Shown here: one piece after another, positions 1 through 5,069 of the stretch
Layout of the letters: the number at the start of each line of letters is the position of its first letter
Position numbering within the stretch: position 1 is the first letter of the stretch
Assembly (NCBI GenBank): GCA_003153855.1
Contig: PMBM01000020.1
Coordinates: 3,649 to 8,717 of the forward strand
Length of the DNA: 5,069 nt
Direction: 5' to 3'
Source of the DNA: Propionibacteriaceae bacterium
Lineage (GTDB): Bacteria > Actinomycetota > Actinomycetes > Propionibacteriales > Propionibacteriaceae
Made by a program: the position numbers and the translations under genes
Notes under the pieces: generated by a model
Database searches by the model: none
What the model saw: only the letters and a program-made list of their open reading frames with translations
What the model was told of the DNA's origin: nothing

Positions 1-566
1 GCGCCGAGCGCCTTGGCGATGAGGATCGCGGATGCGCCGACGCCACCGCACCCGTACACAGCCAGCCATTGCCCAGCCGACAAGCGGCTCTGCCGGGTGA
101 GTGCGTGGTAGGACGTGGCGAACCGGCAGCCGAGCGAGGCCGCGGTGACGGCGTCCACGTCGTCGGGGAGCCGTACGAGGTTGAAGTCGGCGGCCCTCAC
201 CTGCACCAGCTCCGCGTACGACCCGGGGTGCGTGAACCCCGGCTGGGTCTGGTCGGGACACACCTGCGCGTCTCCCTCGAGGCACCACGCGCAGCGTCCG
301 CAGCCGTTGACGAACGGCACCGTCACCCGGTCACCGACGGCGAAGCCCACGACATCAGGGCCGAGCGCCGCGACCGTCCCCGCGAACTCGTGGCCAGGGA
401 TGTTGGGGAGCGGTACCGGGTCGTGGCCGCGCCACGCATGCCAGTCGGACCGGCAGATGCCCGTCGCCTCGACGCGTACGACCGCGCCGTCGGGCGGGCA
501 CGTCGGCTCGGGGACATCCACCAGCAGCAGCGGTCCCCCGACCGTTGCATAGGACACCGCACGCAC
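1..566 (-). CDS. Zinc-dependent medium-chain alcohol dehydrogenase (N-terminal 188 residues, cut by left edge)
   Basis: NAD(P)-dependent oxidation of an alcohol or reduction of an aldehyde, probably cytoplasmic; the substrate cannot be read from the sequence. I translated this frame by hand from a GTG at 566-564. It begins MRAVSYATVGGPLLLVDVPE, the usual opening of the medium-chain dehydrogenase family. Visible residues include the catalytic-zinc ligands C38 and H59-E60 (in PGHE), with C147 in the position of the third protein ligand. The structural-zinc cysteines are C89, C92, C95 and C103. The start of the Rossmann dinucleotide fold is GCGGVG at 172-177. All expected ligands are present, so the enzyme looks active. 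Family members are about 340-350 residues, so a little over half is seen. The start lies one base after the stop of the SpoIID-like gene and has no clear Shine-Dalgarno, suggesting translation by coupled or re-initiating ribosomes. Family assignment is firm; a specific gene name is not justified. Confidence 0.93.
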   Translation of the reverse strand, partial: MRAVSYATVGGPLLLVDVPEPTCPPDGAVVRVEATGICRSDWHAWRGHDPVPLPNIPGHEFAGTVAALGPDVVGFAVGDRVTVPFVNGCGRCAWCLEGDAQVCPDQTQPGFTHPGSYAELVQVRAADFNLVRLPDDVDAVTAASLGCRFATSYHALTRQSRLSAGQWLAVYGCGGVGASAILIAKALG

Positions 567-567
567 G

Positions 568-2439
568 TCAGAACCGCGTCTGCGCGCGGGCCCAGTACTC
601 CTGGCTCTCGCCGATGTACTCCGGCACGAGGATGTCGCCGCGGCCCTGCATGAGGACCGGTACGAAGGAGGCGCTGCCGGTCGGGTCAGGGGTTCTTCCG
701 AGCATGGTCTGGTAGTAGCCGGCGAGCCGTACCCGCGCAGCCTCCTCGGAGTGGGAGATCCCCGAGACCGCGGTCACACGACCGTGGGCCTGGGCGATCG
801 CCGCCCACGCTGCCGTCTCCGAGGGCGACGCAGTGCGGTTGAGGATGGACGAGTACATCGCACCGACCCAGGTCTGCAGGTTGCCGCCGCCGAGCACCTG
901 GAGTGACTCGTCCGAGCCGTACACGCCAGCTTGCAGGTCGGGTACGGTCCAGCCCGACTGCAGCGCATGTACCCAGCCCGCGAGGCCGGCGGGCTCTGGG
1001 TCCCTCTTCAGCGCGGCGCGGTACTGCGCGGTGACGAACACGTTCAGACGCTCCGTCGACGTGGAGAGACCCGTGGCCGCGCCGGCGGCCGACCCCGAGG
1101 CGAGAATCTGGTTGGTCCAGCCATCGAGCCCACCCGCGTCGGCCGGACGTCCGAGGATGTCCGCGTACAGTGCCTGGACCACCTTGGGCACCTCGGACGG
1201 GTTCACGGTCGTGAAGGAGAACCAGTCACTTCTGAGCCCGAGAGCGTTCCGCACGGTGGCCCCCGAGAACGTGCTGCGTACGCCGCTCGTCGACACGATC
1301 GTGACCTGCGTGACACGGCCGCCGTCATTGCCGAGCCCGTTGCGCGCCGTCACGCCGATCGAACCGATGGCGCCAGTGCCGAGAGCCGAGGCGATCGCAC
1401 TCTGCGTCGTCGTGACGACCCACGTGTGGTACGGGTTGTTGGAGGTCGCATCTCCCTCGTCGACGACTGCGGGGAACGCCCCACCCGCCGTGTAACCGCC
1501 GGTTGACGAGCTGAACTCCGCACGAGCGATCCCGCCGTTGAGCATGAGGACCTGACCCGCGGTCGCCGAAACGGCCGTGTCGGTGAGCGTGGTCTCGGAC
1601 GGCGTGGGCAGGCTCGCGCCCACGGCCCAGGTGAACGCGCCTCCGTACACCTGGCACGACGTGGTGTCGCAGATCTTGGCGCCCGACGTCCGTGCGGACC
1701 CTGACAGCGCGTAGCTTCGGGCGGCGACAGCCTGCGCCTCGAGCGCCTGCATGCCCTTGCCTCCGCCGGCACTGCCCCAGCTCGAAGGGCTCTCCCGCGG
1801 GACCACGCCGCGCAGGTAGTCCTCAGCGGGCACGCGGTTCAGGAGGTACTGCGCGCCTCCCGGGTCGGTGGCGATCAGGCTGCCACGGTAGCCGTGGCTG
1901 CTCGAGGCGGAGTCCCACACGCGGAGAAGGTTCCTGAGGTCGCCCGGATTCGCGGTCGTGGCGATGGTGACGCCGGCCCCCTTCGTCGCCCACAGGGACC
2001 AGCCCGGATCGGTGCCGGGAACGTAGCCGTCGGCTGCCCAGACCTGGAAGGAGCCCTGCGCGACGCGGCGGACGATCACGCAGCCCTTGCCCACAGCCGT
2101 ACCGTCGACCGTCAGGTTCGGCGCACAGATGACAGCGTCCTTGTTGGTCTCGGCCATGAGCTCGACGTCGATGTTGGGGTTGCCGGTGTTCGACAGCGTC
2201 GCGTTCGAGTAGTAGTGCCCGACGATCTGCTGCCAGCTCCAGCCATAGTTCACGGCGTAGCCGTACGCGCCGTACTGGCCCATCCCGCGCCCGTGGCCGT
2301 ACCCGTGACCGGTGATCGTGACTGACGCGTCGGCGACGGCCGCGACCGGCATGGCGAGAGCCGACGCCAGACCGAAGGTCAGCCCGACGAACAGCACGGC
2401 GACGCGACGGCCGGCACCCGGCGAGGAGTGTCTGATCAT
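568..2439 (-). CDS. Secreted SpoIID/LytB-domain protein with four C-terminal DUF4214-type repeats
   Basis: A 623-residue exported protein. Residues 1-36 form a signal peptide: RR at 11-12, a hydrophobic core, and a likely cut after AVA at 34-36. Residues about 40-412 carry the SpoIID/LytB hallmarks: GHGYGHGRGMGQYGA (44-58), YLRGVVPRESPSSW (208-221), RSYAL (241-245), SSSTGGYTA (310-318) and GATVRNALGLRSDWF (393-407). In sporulating Firmicutes SpoIID is a lytic transglycosylase that cleaves peptidoglycan glycan strands lacking stem peptides; E216 aligns by motif with its catalytic glutamate. Residues about 417-613 are four repeats resembling DUF4214, whose role is unknown. The family is widespread in non-sporulating actinobacteria, so a role in wall remodelling or surface attachment is inferred, not shown. 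The ATG at 2439 is the only normal start: an in-frame stop lies at 2485-2487 and no ATG, GTG or TTG lies between. No Shine-Dalgarno is evident. Confidence 0.93.
   Translation of the reverse strand: MIRHSSPGAGRRVAVLFVGLTFGLASALAMPVAAVADASVTITGHGYGHGRGMGQYGAYGYAVNYGWSWQQIVGHYYSNATLSNTGNPNIDVELMAETNKDAVICAPNLTVDGTAVGKGCVIVRRVAQGSFQVWAADGYVPGTDPGWSLWATKGAGVTIATTANPGDLRNLLRVWDSASSSHGYRGSLIATDPGGAQYLLNRVPAEDYLRGVVPRESPSSWGSAGGGKGMQALEAQAVAARSYALSGSARTSGAKICDTTSCQVYGGAFTWAVGASLPTPSETTLTDTAVSATAGQVLMLNGGIARAEFSSSTGGYTAGGAFPAVVDEGDATSNNPYHTWVVTTTQSAIASALGTGAIGSIGVTARNGLGNDGGRVTQVTIVSTSGVRSTFSGATVRNALGLRSDWFSFTTVNPSEVPKVVQALYADILGRPADAGGLDGWTNQILASGSAAGAATGLSTSTERLNVFVTAQYRAALKRDPEPAGLAGWVHALQSGWTVPDLQAGVYGSDESLQVLGGGNLQTWVGAMYSSILNRTASPSETAAWAAIAQAHGRVTAVSGISHSEEAARVRLAGYYQTMLGRTPDPTGSASFVPVLMQGRGDILVPEYIGESQEYWARAQTRF
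601..1191 (-). repeat. Four tandem DUF4214-type protein repeats within the SpoIID-like gene
   Basis: The C-terminal third of the SpoIID-like protein contains four divergent copies of a unit of about 50 residues. Their signatures are ALYADILGRPADAGGLDGW (423-441), AQYRAALKRDPEPAGLAGW (471-489), AMYSSILNRTASPSETAAW (527-545) and YYQTMLGRTPDPTGSASF (575-592). Each has an aromatic residue, then a leucine and a basic residue, a D/P-rich turn and a W or F. Each ends in a segment rich in S and E, such as STSTE or SHSEE. Spacing between copies is 47-56 residues. The fourth copy has F in place of W, and the third has lost the GL of the turn. The similarity is at protein level; the DNA copies are diverged, so this is not a recent duplication. 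Confidence 0.8.
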
Positions 2440-2462
2440 TGTCAGATCGTGGCAGCGGCGAC

Positions 2463-2498
2463 GCCGTAGGTCACGGTTGCAGCCTCAGTCTCTACGGC
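2463..2498. repeat. 7-bp inverted repeat upstream of the SpoIID-like gene
   Basis: GCCGTAG at 2463-2469 is matched by CTACGGC at 2492-2498, with a 22-base spacer. It lies 24-59 bases upstream of the ATG of the SpoIID-like gene, where an operator or the promoter region would be expected. The spacer is long for a repressor dimer and the arms are short, so chance is a realistic explanation. I could not find a convincing -35/-10 pair in this gap. Confidence 0.25.
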
Positions 2499-2531
2499 AG
2501 GTTCACCTCGTGGACCTCACCACGGTCGCCG

Positions 2532-2621
2532 TCACGCTCCCGCCTCGTCGAGCTCCCGTAGCTGGTCGGCGGTCAGCTCGAGGGCGAGCGACTTGACGAA
2601 GGCGGCGGCGACCCAGCTCAG
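2532..2621 (-). other. Coding-like 29-codon frame without a normal start, overlapping the exporter stop
   Basis: After the exporter stop, one minus-strand frame reads WVAAAFVKSLALELTADQLR (2612 down to 2553), then ELDEAGA and a TGA at 2534-2532. Of the 26 codons from VAAA onward, 24 end in G or C, while second positions are mixed. This is the pattern of real high-GC coding sequence and is not expected of a spacer. There is no in-frame ATG, GTG or TTG upstream for at least 230 bases inside the exporter gene. The only candidate start is a CTG at 2621-2619 that overlaps the exporter stop (CTGA). Possible explanations are the degraded tail of a lost gene (the ending LTADQLRELDEAG faintly recalls aldo/keto reductase C-termini), a CTG-started micropeptide, or a C-terminal extension of the exporter reached by frameshift. 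I cannot choose between them. Confidence 0.35.
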
Positions 2622-4420
2622 ACCAGCAGCTGGGTCGCGGCGAGCTCGCGATAGAGCGGTGACGTGTCGAGGAGCTCTGCGTGCGTACCGGTCGCGACCA
2701 CCCTGCCCTCCTCGAGAACGATGATCTGGTCGGCGTCGGCCACCGTGGCCAGCCGGTGTGCGATGACGAGGGTGGTACGACCCTCTGCCGCGGCGGCCAG
2801 CGCGTCGCGGAGCAGCTGCTCGTTGCGGCCGTCGAGGTTCGACGTGGACTCGTCGAGCAGGAGGACGGGCGCATCCGTGAGCAGCGCGCGGGCGATCGCG
2901 AGCCGTTGCCGCTCGCCACCCGACAGCAGCACCCCGTCCTCGCCGACCGGCGCGTCGAGGCCACGGGGGTTGCGTCGTACGACATCGGCGAGGTTCACGG
3001 ACGCGAGGACCTGCCAGCAGTCGTCGTCGGTCGAGAGCGGCGAGGCGAGGACGAGGTTGTCGCGGATGCTCCCCGCGAGGGCCGGCGCGTCCTGCTCGAC
3101 GTAGCCGTACTGCGCACGGAGCACGTCGCGCGGCAGCCGCCGGATGTCGACGCCGCCGAGACGGATCGTGCCGGCGCCGATGTCGTAGAAGCGTTCGAGC
3201 AGCCCGAGCACCGTGCTCTTGCCGGCGCCCGACGGCCCGACGAGCGCCGTACGGGTGCCGCGCGGGACCGTGAACGAGACCTGCGTCAGGACCTGTACGG
3301 GGTCGTCGCCGGTCTCGTACGCGAACGAGACGCTCTCGAGCTCGATCGCCGGCTGGTCGGGGGCGGCCGTCGTGTTGAGGCGTCCGTCCAGCTGCGCGTC
3401 GGCGCTGTCGGCGGTGGTCTCGAGCGGCAGGTCGAGCACCTCGGTGATACGGCCGAGCGCCCCGAGCGCGCCGGACACGGAGGTCACCGCGCCGAACGCG
3501 TTGCCGATCGGCGTGACCATGAGGAAGAGGAACAACAGGAACGCGGTGAGGCCGCCGATCGAGAGCGCGCCGGAAGCGACCCGGTAGCCACCGACCCCGA
3601 CGACCATGAGGAACGCGAGGTTCAAGGCCATGGTGGCGATGGGCACGACGGGGGCGGAGGCGCGGGCGACGTCAACGCCGGCGCGCCAGGCCCGGACAGC
3701 GAGCGCCATGATCCCGGACGTCTCACGCTCGACCGCACCGGACGCGCGGATGGTGCGTACGGCGCCGATGGACCGCTCCACGTCCGCGATGAGCAGGCCG
3801 ATCGCGTCCTGCTGCCGGCGGCTCGCAGCGCGGATCCCGCGGGTGAGGAGGCCCACGACACCCATCGCCAGCACGAGGACGAGCAGCGTCAGTCCGAGCA
3901 GCAGGGGGTCGATCACGAGCATGCCGATCAGCGCGCCCACAAGGGTGACCGCACCGCCGACGGCGTCGATGAGACCCTGGGTGAGGACCGCGTAGAGCAA
4001 CGTCGTGTCCGTACCGATCCGAGAGACCAGGTCGCCCGTACGGCGCCGGTCGTACTCGCTGATCGGCAGCTTCAGCACGTGCCGGATGACGCGTTCGCGA
4101 GCGGTGAGGACCACCGAGGTGCCCGCGCGCTGCAGCAGGTAGTGCTGCACGCCGCTGATGATCCCGTTCAGCACCAGCAGGGCGACGAGCAGCCAGAGAA
4201 GGGCACCGAGCGGGGCCGCGGCCTGGACGCGACGGACGAGGTCGGAGACGACGAGCGGCTGGGCCAGGGACGTGGCGGCGCCGACGACGGACAGGCCTAT
4301 CGCCGTGGCGAGGACGCCACGGTGAGGCGCGAAGTACGGCAGCAGGTCCTTGAGTCCGGCGCGCGGTCCGGCGCCGCGGGCCGGTCGCGAGAACGGCCCA
4401 CGACGGGCAGGTTCACTCAT
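2618..4420 (-). CDS. ABC exporter half-transporter (MsbA/LmrA type, membrane domain fused to ATPase)
   Basis: A 600-residue type IV ABC exporter half, near the usual 580-620 length, expected to work as a dimer in the cytoplasmic membrane and to expel a hydrophobic or drug-like substrate that is not identifiable here. About six membrane segments lie at roughly 36-58, 72-93, 150-170, 171-193, 258-282 and 286-308. The ATPase domain (about 358-600) is fully canonical: A-loop Y368, Walker A GPSGAGKST (395-403), Q-loop Q443, signature LSGGERQ (499-505), Walker B VLLLDE (519-524) with catalytic E524, D-loop SNLD (527-530) and H-loop H555. With both catalytic residues intact, a homodimer would have two active sites. 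The ATG at 4420 overlaps the stop of the upstream HTH gene by 4 bases (ATGA), so translation is probably coupled and the exporter shares the HTH promoter. Confidence 0.96.
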   Translation of the reverse strand: MSEPARRGPFSRPARGAGPRAGLKDLLPYFAPHRGVLATAIGLSVVGAATSLAQPLVVSDLVRRVQAAAPLGALLWLLVALLVLNGIISGVQHYLLQRAGTSVVLTARERVIRHVLKLPISEYDRRRTGDLVSRIGTDTTLLYAVLTQGLIDAVGGAVTLVGALIGMLVIDPLLLGLTLLVLVLAMGVVGLLTRGIRAASRRQQDAIGLLIADVERSIGAVRTIRASGAVERETSGIMALAVRAWRAGVDVARASAPVVPIATMALNLAFLMVVGVGGYRVASGALSIGGLTAFLLFLFLMVTPIGNAFGAVTSVSGALGALGRITEVLDLPLETTADSADAQLDGRLNTTAAPDQPAIELESVSFAYETGDDPVQVLTQVSFTVPRGTRTALVGPSGAGKSTVLGLLERFYDIGAGTIRLGGVDIRRLPRDVLRAQYGYVEQDAPALAGSIRDNLVLASPLSTDDDCWQVLASVNLADVVRRNPRGLDAPVGEDGVLLSGGERQRLAIARALLTDAPVLLLDESTSNLDGRNEQLLRDALAAAAEGRTTLVIAHRLATVADADQIIVLEEGRVVATGTHAELLDTSPLYRELAATQLLV

Positions 4421-4632
4421 GAGCGCCCGTAACGCTTGTGCACGGCCTGCTTGGTGACACCCAGCTCACCGGCGATCTCCTGCCAGGTGAGACCGGAGTT
4501 CCGGGCGCGCCGTACGGACAGGGACTCGGCGCGATCCAGCTCCGCCCGCTGCTGCGCGATCCGGCGCAGCAGTGCTCTCGGATCTCCCGCCTCTGCGGAC
4601 GCCACGGTCACGGCTTGCTCCTCTTCAGTCAC
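4417..4632 (-). CDS. Small helix-turn-helix DNA-binding protein, probable local regulator of the ABC exporter
   Basis: A 71-residue protein beginning MTEEEQAVTV from a GTG at 4632. Residues about 18-45 form a charged amphipathic helix (RALLRRIAQQRAELDRAESL at 19-38). Residues 46-69 are a typical helix-turn-helix, with the turn at ELGVT (56-60) and the recognition helix KQAVHKRYG (61-69). There is no ligand-binding domain, so any signal must act through oligomerisation, a partner protein or level alone. The same frame is open back to an ATG at 4827, but that start would lie inside the neighbouring gene and upstream of the promoter. The GTG is preferred because a -10 box ends 7 bases before it. 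The stop overlaps the exporter ATG. Twin palindromes just upstream suggest autoregulation, probably repression since they cover the -35 and -10. The exact HTH family is not recognised. Confidence 0.85.
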   Translation of the reverse strand: MTEEEQAVTVASAEAGDPRALLRRIAQQRAELDRAESLSVRRARNSGLTWQEIAGELGVTKQAVHKRYGRS

Positions 4633-4635
4633 GTC

Positions 4636-4651
4636 GTCAACCGTAGTTGAC
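4636..4651. promoter_or_regulatory. Proximal operator-like palindrome, overlapping the -10
   Basis: GTCAACCGTAGTTGAC is an inverted repeat of GTCAAC with a 4-base centre. It starts 4 bases upstream of the GTG of the HTH gene and contains the predicted -10 hexamer, so a protein bound here would block promoter melting. It shares its outer six bases on both sides with a second palindrome 28 bp away. Confidence 0.75.
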
Positions 4652-4668
4652 GCACCCTCACCCGTCAA
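4640..4668 (-). promoter_or_regulatory. Predicted housekeeping-sigma promoter for the HTH-ABC operon (leaderless)
   Basis: Reading the minus strand, the -35 TTGACG lies at 4668-4663, followed by exactly 17 bases and the -10 TACGGT at 4645-4640. The -35 matches TTGACA in five of six positions, and the -10 keeps the key T, A and final T of TATAAT. Seven bases separate the -10 from the GTG at 4632, so transcription should start at or within about two bases of the start codon, giving a leaderless message. No Shine-Dalgarno is present, which fits. Both hexamers fall inside the two palindromes. Confidence 0.7.
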
Positions 4669-4679
4669 CCTCGGTTGAC
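4664..4679. promoter_or_regulatory. Distal operator-like palindrome, overlapping the -35
   Basis: GTCAACCTCGGTTGAC is a near-perfect palindrome with seven complementary bases on each side of a 2-base centre. Its minus-strand half GGTTGAC supplies the predicted -35. It is separated from the proximal palindrome by 12 bases, with centres 28 bp apart. The two sites share the pattern GTCAACC....GTTGAC. I know of no named regulator with this site. Confidence 0.75.
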
Positions 4680-4682
4680 GAT

Positions 4683-4735
4683 CGCGCACGCGCGAAAGGG
4701 CTGCTGGTCCGGCAACGCCGCGAGGTGCGTGCGCG
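4683..4735 (-). terminator. GC-rich 9-bp inverted repeat, possible terminator of the Septum_form gene
   Basis: CGCGCACGC at 4683-4691 pairs perfectly with GCGTGCGCG at 4727-4735 around a 35-base loop. It lies downstream of the stop at 4773 on the minus strand, just before the HTH promoter. A stem of pure strong pairs would be stable, but the loop is long and no T-run follows in the direction of transcription. If it terminates, it is not a canonical intrinsic terminator. It would separate the Septum_form transcript from the HTH-ABC operon. Confidence 0.3.
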
Positions 4736-4772
4736 GGGACGCCGACCGCCAGAGAACGTCGAAGACGGTCCG

Positions 4773-5069
4773 CTAGCTCTTGATCGATCCGGTCACCTCG
4801 CCGGCCCCCTCGACACCGGCCACGCACGCGAACCCTCGTTGGCCAGCGGCGAACGCGGCCTCGCTGGGGGGAATGACGTCCACGATGAAGGTCGCCTGCT
4901 TCGACGTGTACGCCTTGAGCTGCTTGTCCGTACAGGTCGAGGTCACAGTCAAGTCCTTAGTGACGTCGGACATGTTCGAGGAGGCGGTCGTCGCGTCGAG
5001 GATGCCGCTCGCGTACGTCTCCCAGTAGTGCGGGCTCGTACACGCCACCTTCTGTGCCGTGACGTAGCC
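4773..5069 (-). CDS. Septum-formation-family (Septum_form-like) protein, C-terminal 98 residues, cut by right edge
   Basis: The frame is open to the window edge (GYVTAQKVACTSPHYWETY at the start of the visible part), so this is the tail of a longer gene. A GTG at 5048 would fall within the CTSPH motif region and is not a credible start. The pattern fits the Septum_form family: C-x-x-PH-x-x-E near the visible start, then a second cysteine in STCTDKQLKAY, then a PPSEAAFAAGQRGFACVAG segment and an end in G-S-I-K-S. These actinobacterial proteins are usually lipoproteins or carry one membrane anchor, with the cysteine-rich domain outside the cell. The family name comes from an association with septation, and a biochemical role is not established. 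Three cysteines are visible, so the fourth expected partner would lie upstream of the window. The stop TAG is 140 bases from the HTH start, so the HTH gene is probably transcribed separately. Confidence 0.65.
   Translation of the reverse strand, partial: GYVTAQKVACTSPHYWETYASGILDATTASSNMSDVTKDLTVTSTCTDKQLKAYTSKQATFIVDVIPPSEAAFAAGQRGFACVAGVEGAGEVTGSIKS

Noticed and set aside
555..557. Second in-frame GTG as the dehydrogenase start
   Set aside because: Starting there would remove the MRA of the conserved MRAV opening; the GTG at 566 also fits the tight spacing to the upstream stop.
69..653. A 194-codon plus-strand open frame over the left end
   Set aside because: It is antisense to the alcohol dehydrogenase, whose zinc ligands and Rossmann motif are intact on the minus strand; the plus-strand product is Arg/Gly/Ala-rich with no motif.
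2548..2581. TCGAGCT/AGCTCGA inverted repeat as a terminator for the exporter
   Set aside because: The arms are 7 bp with a 20-base loop, no T-run follows, and it lies inside the coding-like frame, so it may be a by-product of its codons.
2503..2985. A 160-codon minus-strand frame across the exporter 3' end and the following spacer
   Set aside because: It is Arg/Ser-rich, is a shifted shadow of the ATPase domain, and its codon pattern in the spacer is worse than that of the 2532-2621 frame.
2681..4432. A 583-codon plus-strand open frame antisense to the ABC exporter
   Set aside because: It mirrors the exporter almost end to end, is abnormally rich in Arg, Asp and Glu with no recognisable motif, while the minus strand carries every canonical ABC motif. 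Long antisense frames are normal in high-GC coding sequence.
4633..4827. N-terminal extension of the HTH protein back to an ATG at 4827
   Set aside because: It would start inside the Septum_form gene, run through the palindromes and promoter, and adds only a low-complexity Arg-rich segment.
1..5069. Apparent excess of GTAC (about 39 by hand count, against roughly 15 expected at 68% GC) and CGTACG (about 12)
   Set aside because: GATC (about 36) and CGATCG (about 10) are similarly common, so this looks like codon choice and neighbour bias rather than a specific signal. A genome-wide k-mer test against a Markov model would be needed to revive it.
1..5069. tRNA, rRNA, CRISPR, insertion sequence or att-site signals
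   Set aside because: I found no cloverleaf, direct-repeat array, transposase motif or flanking terminal repeats on reading both strands.

Overview
The base composition (about two thirds G+C by eye), the strong G/C bias at third codon positions and the gene families point to a high-GC actinobacterium. A Nocardioides-like member of the Propionibacteriales is a guess from the style of the SpoIID/DUF4214 protein, not something the sequence proves. Every gene I can support lies on the minus strand, so transcription runs from right to left. Two of the five genes are cut by the window edges.

Layout in transcription order. (1) 5069-4773: the C-terminal 98 residues of a septum-formation-type (Septum_form) secreted or membrane-anchored protein. 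(2) 4772-4633: a 140-base gap with a 9-bp GC-rich inverted repeat and then a compact regulatory region. Two 16-bp palindromes (GTCAAC...GTTGAC) are interlocked with a good -35/-10 pair. The -10 ends 7 bases before a GTG start codon, so the transcript is predicted to be leaderless. (3) 4632-4417: a 71-residue helix-turn-helix (HTH) protein. (4) 4420-2618: a 600-residue ABC exporter half-transporter with intact catalytic motifs, overlapping the HTH gene by 4 bases (ATGA). (5) 2617-2440: a 178-base gap containing a short coding-like frame without a normal start, which overlaps the exporter stop as CTGA, and a weak inverted repeat. (6) 2439-568: a secreted SpoIID/LytB-domain protein with four C-terminal DUF4214-type repeats. 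(7) 566 to the left edge: the N-terminal 188 residues of a zinc-dependent medium-chain alcohol dehydrogenase, starting one base after the SpoIID stop codon.

The best-supported functional unit is the HTH-ABC pair. It looks like a self-contained regulon: a tiny DNA-binding protein, probably repressing its own promoter through the twin palindromes, translationally coupled to an exporter. The SpoIID-like and Septum_form proteins suggest an envelope theme nearby. The alcohol dehydrogenase appears to be carried on the SpoIID message by tight spacing rather than by related function. I see no RNA genes, CRISPR arrays, insertion sequences or phage genes.
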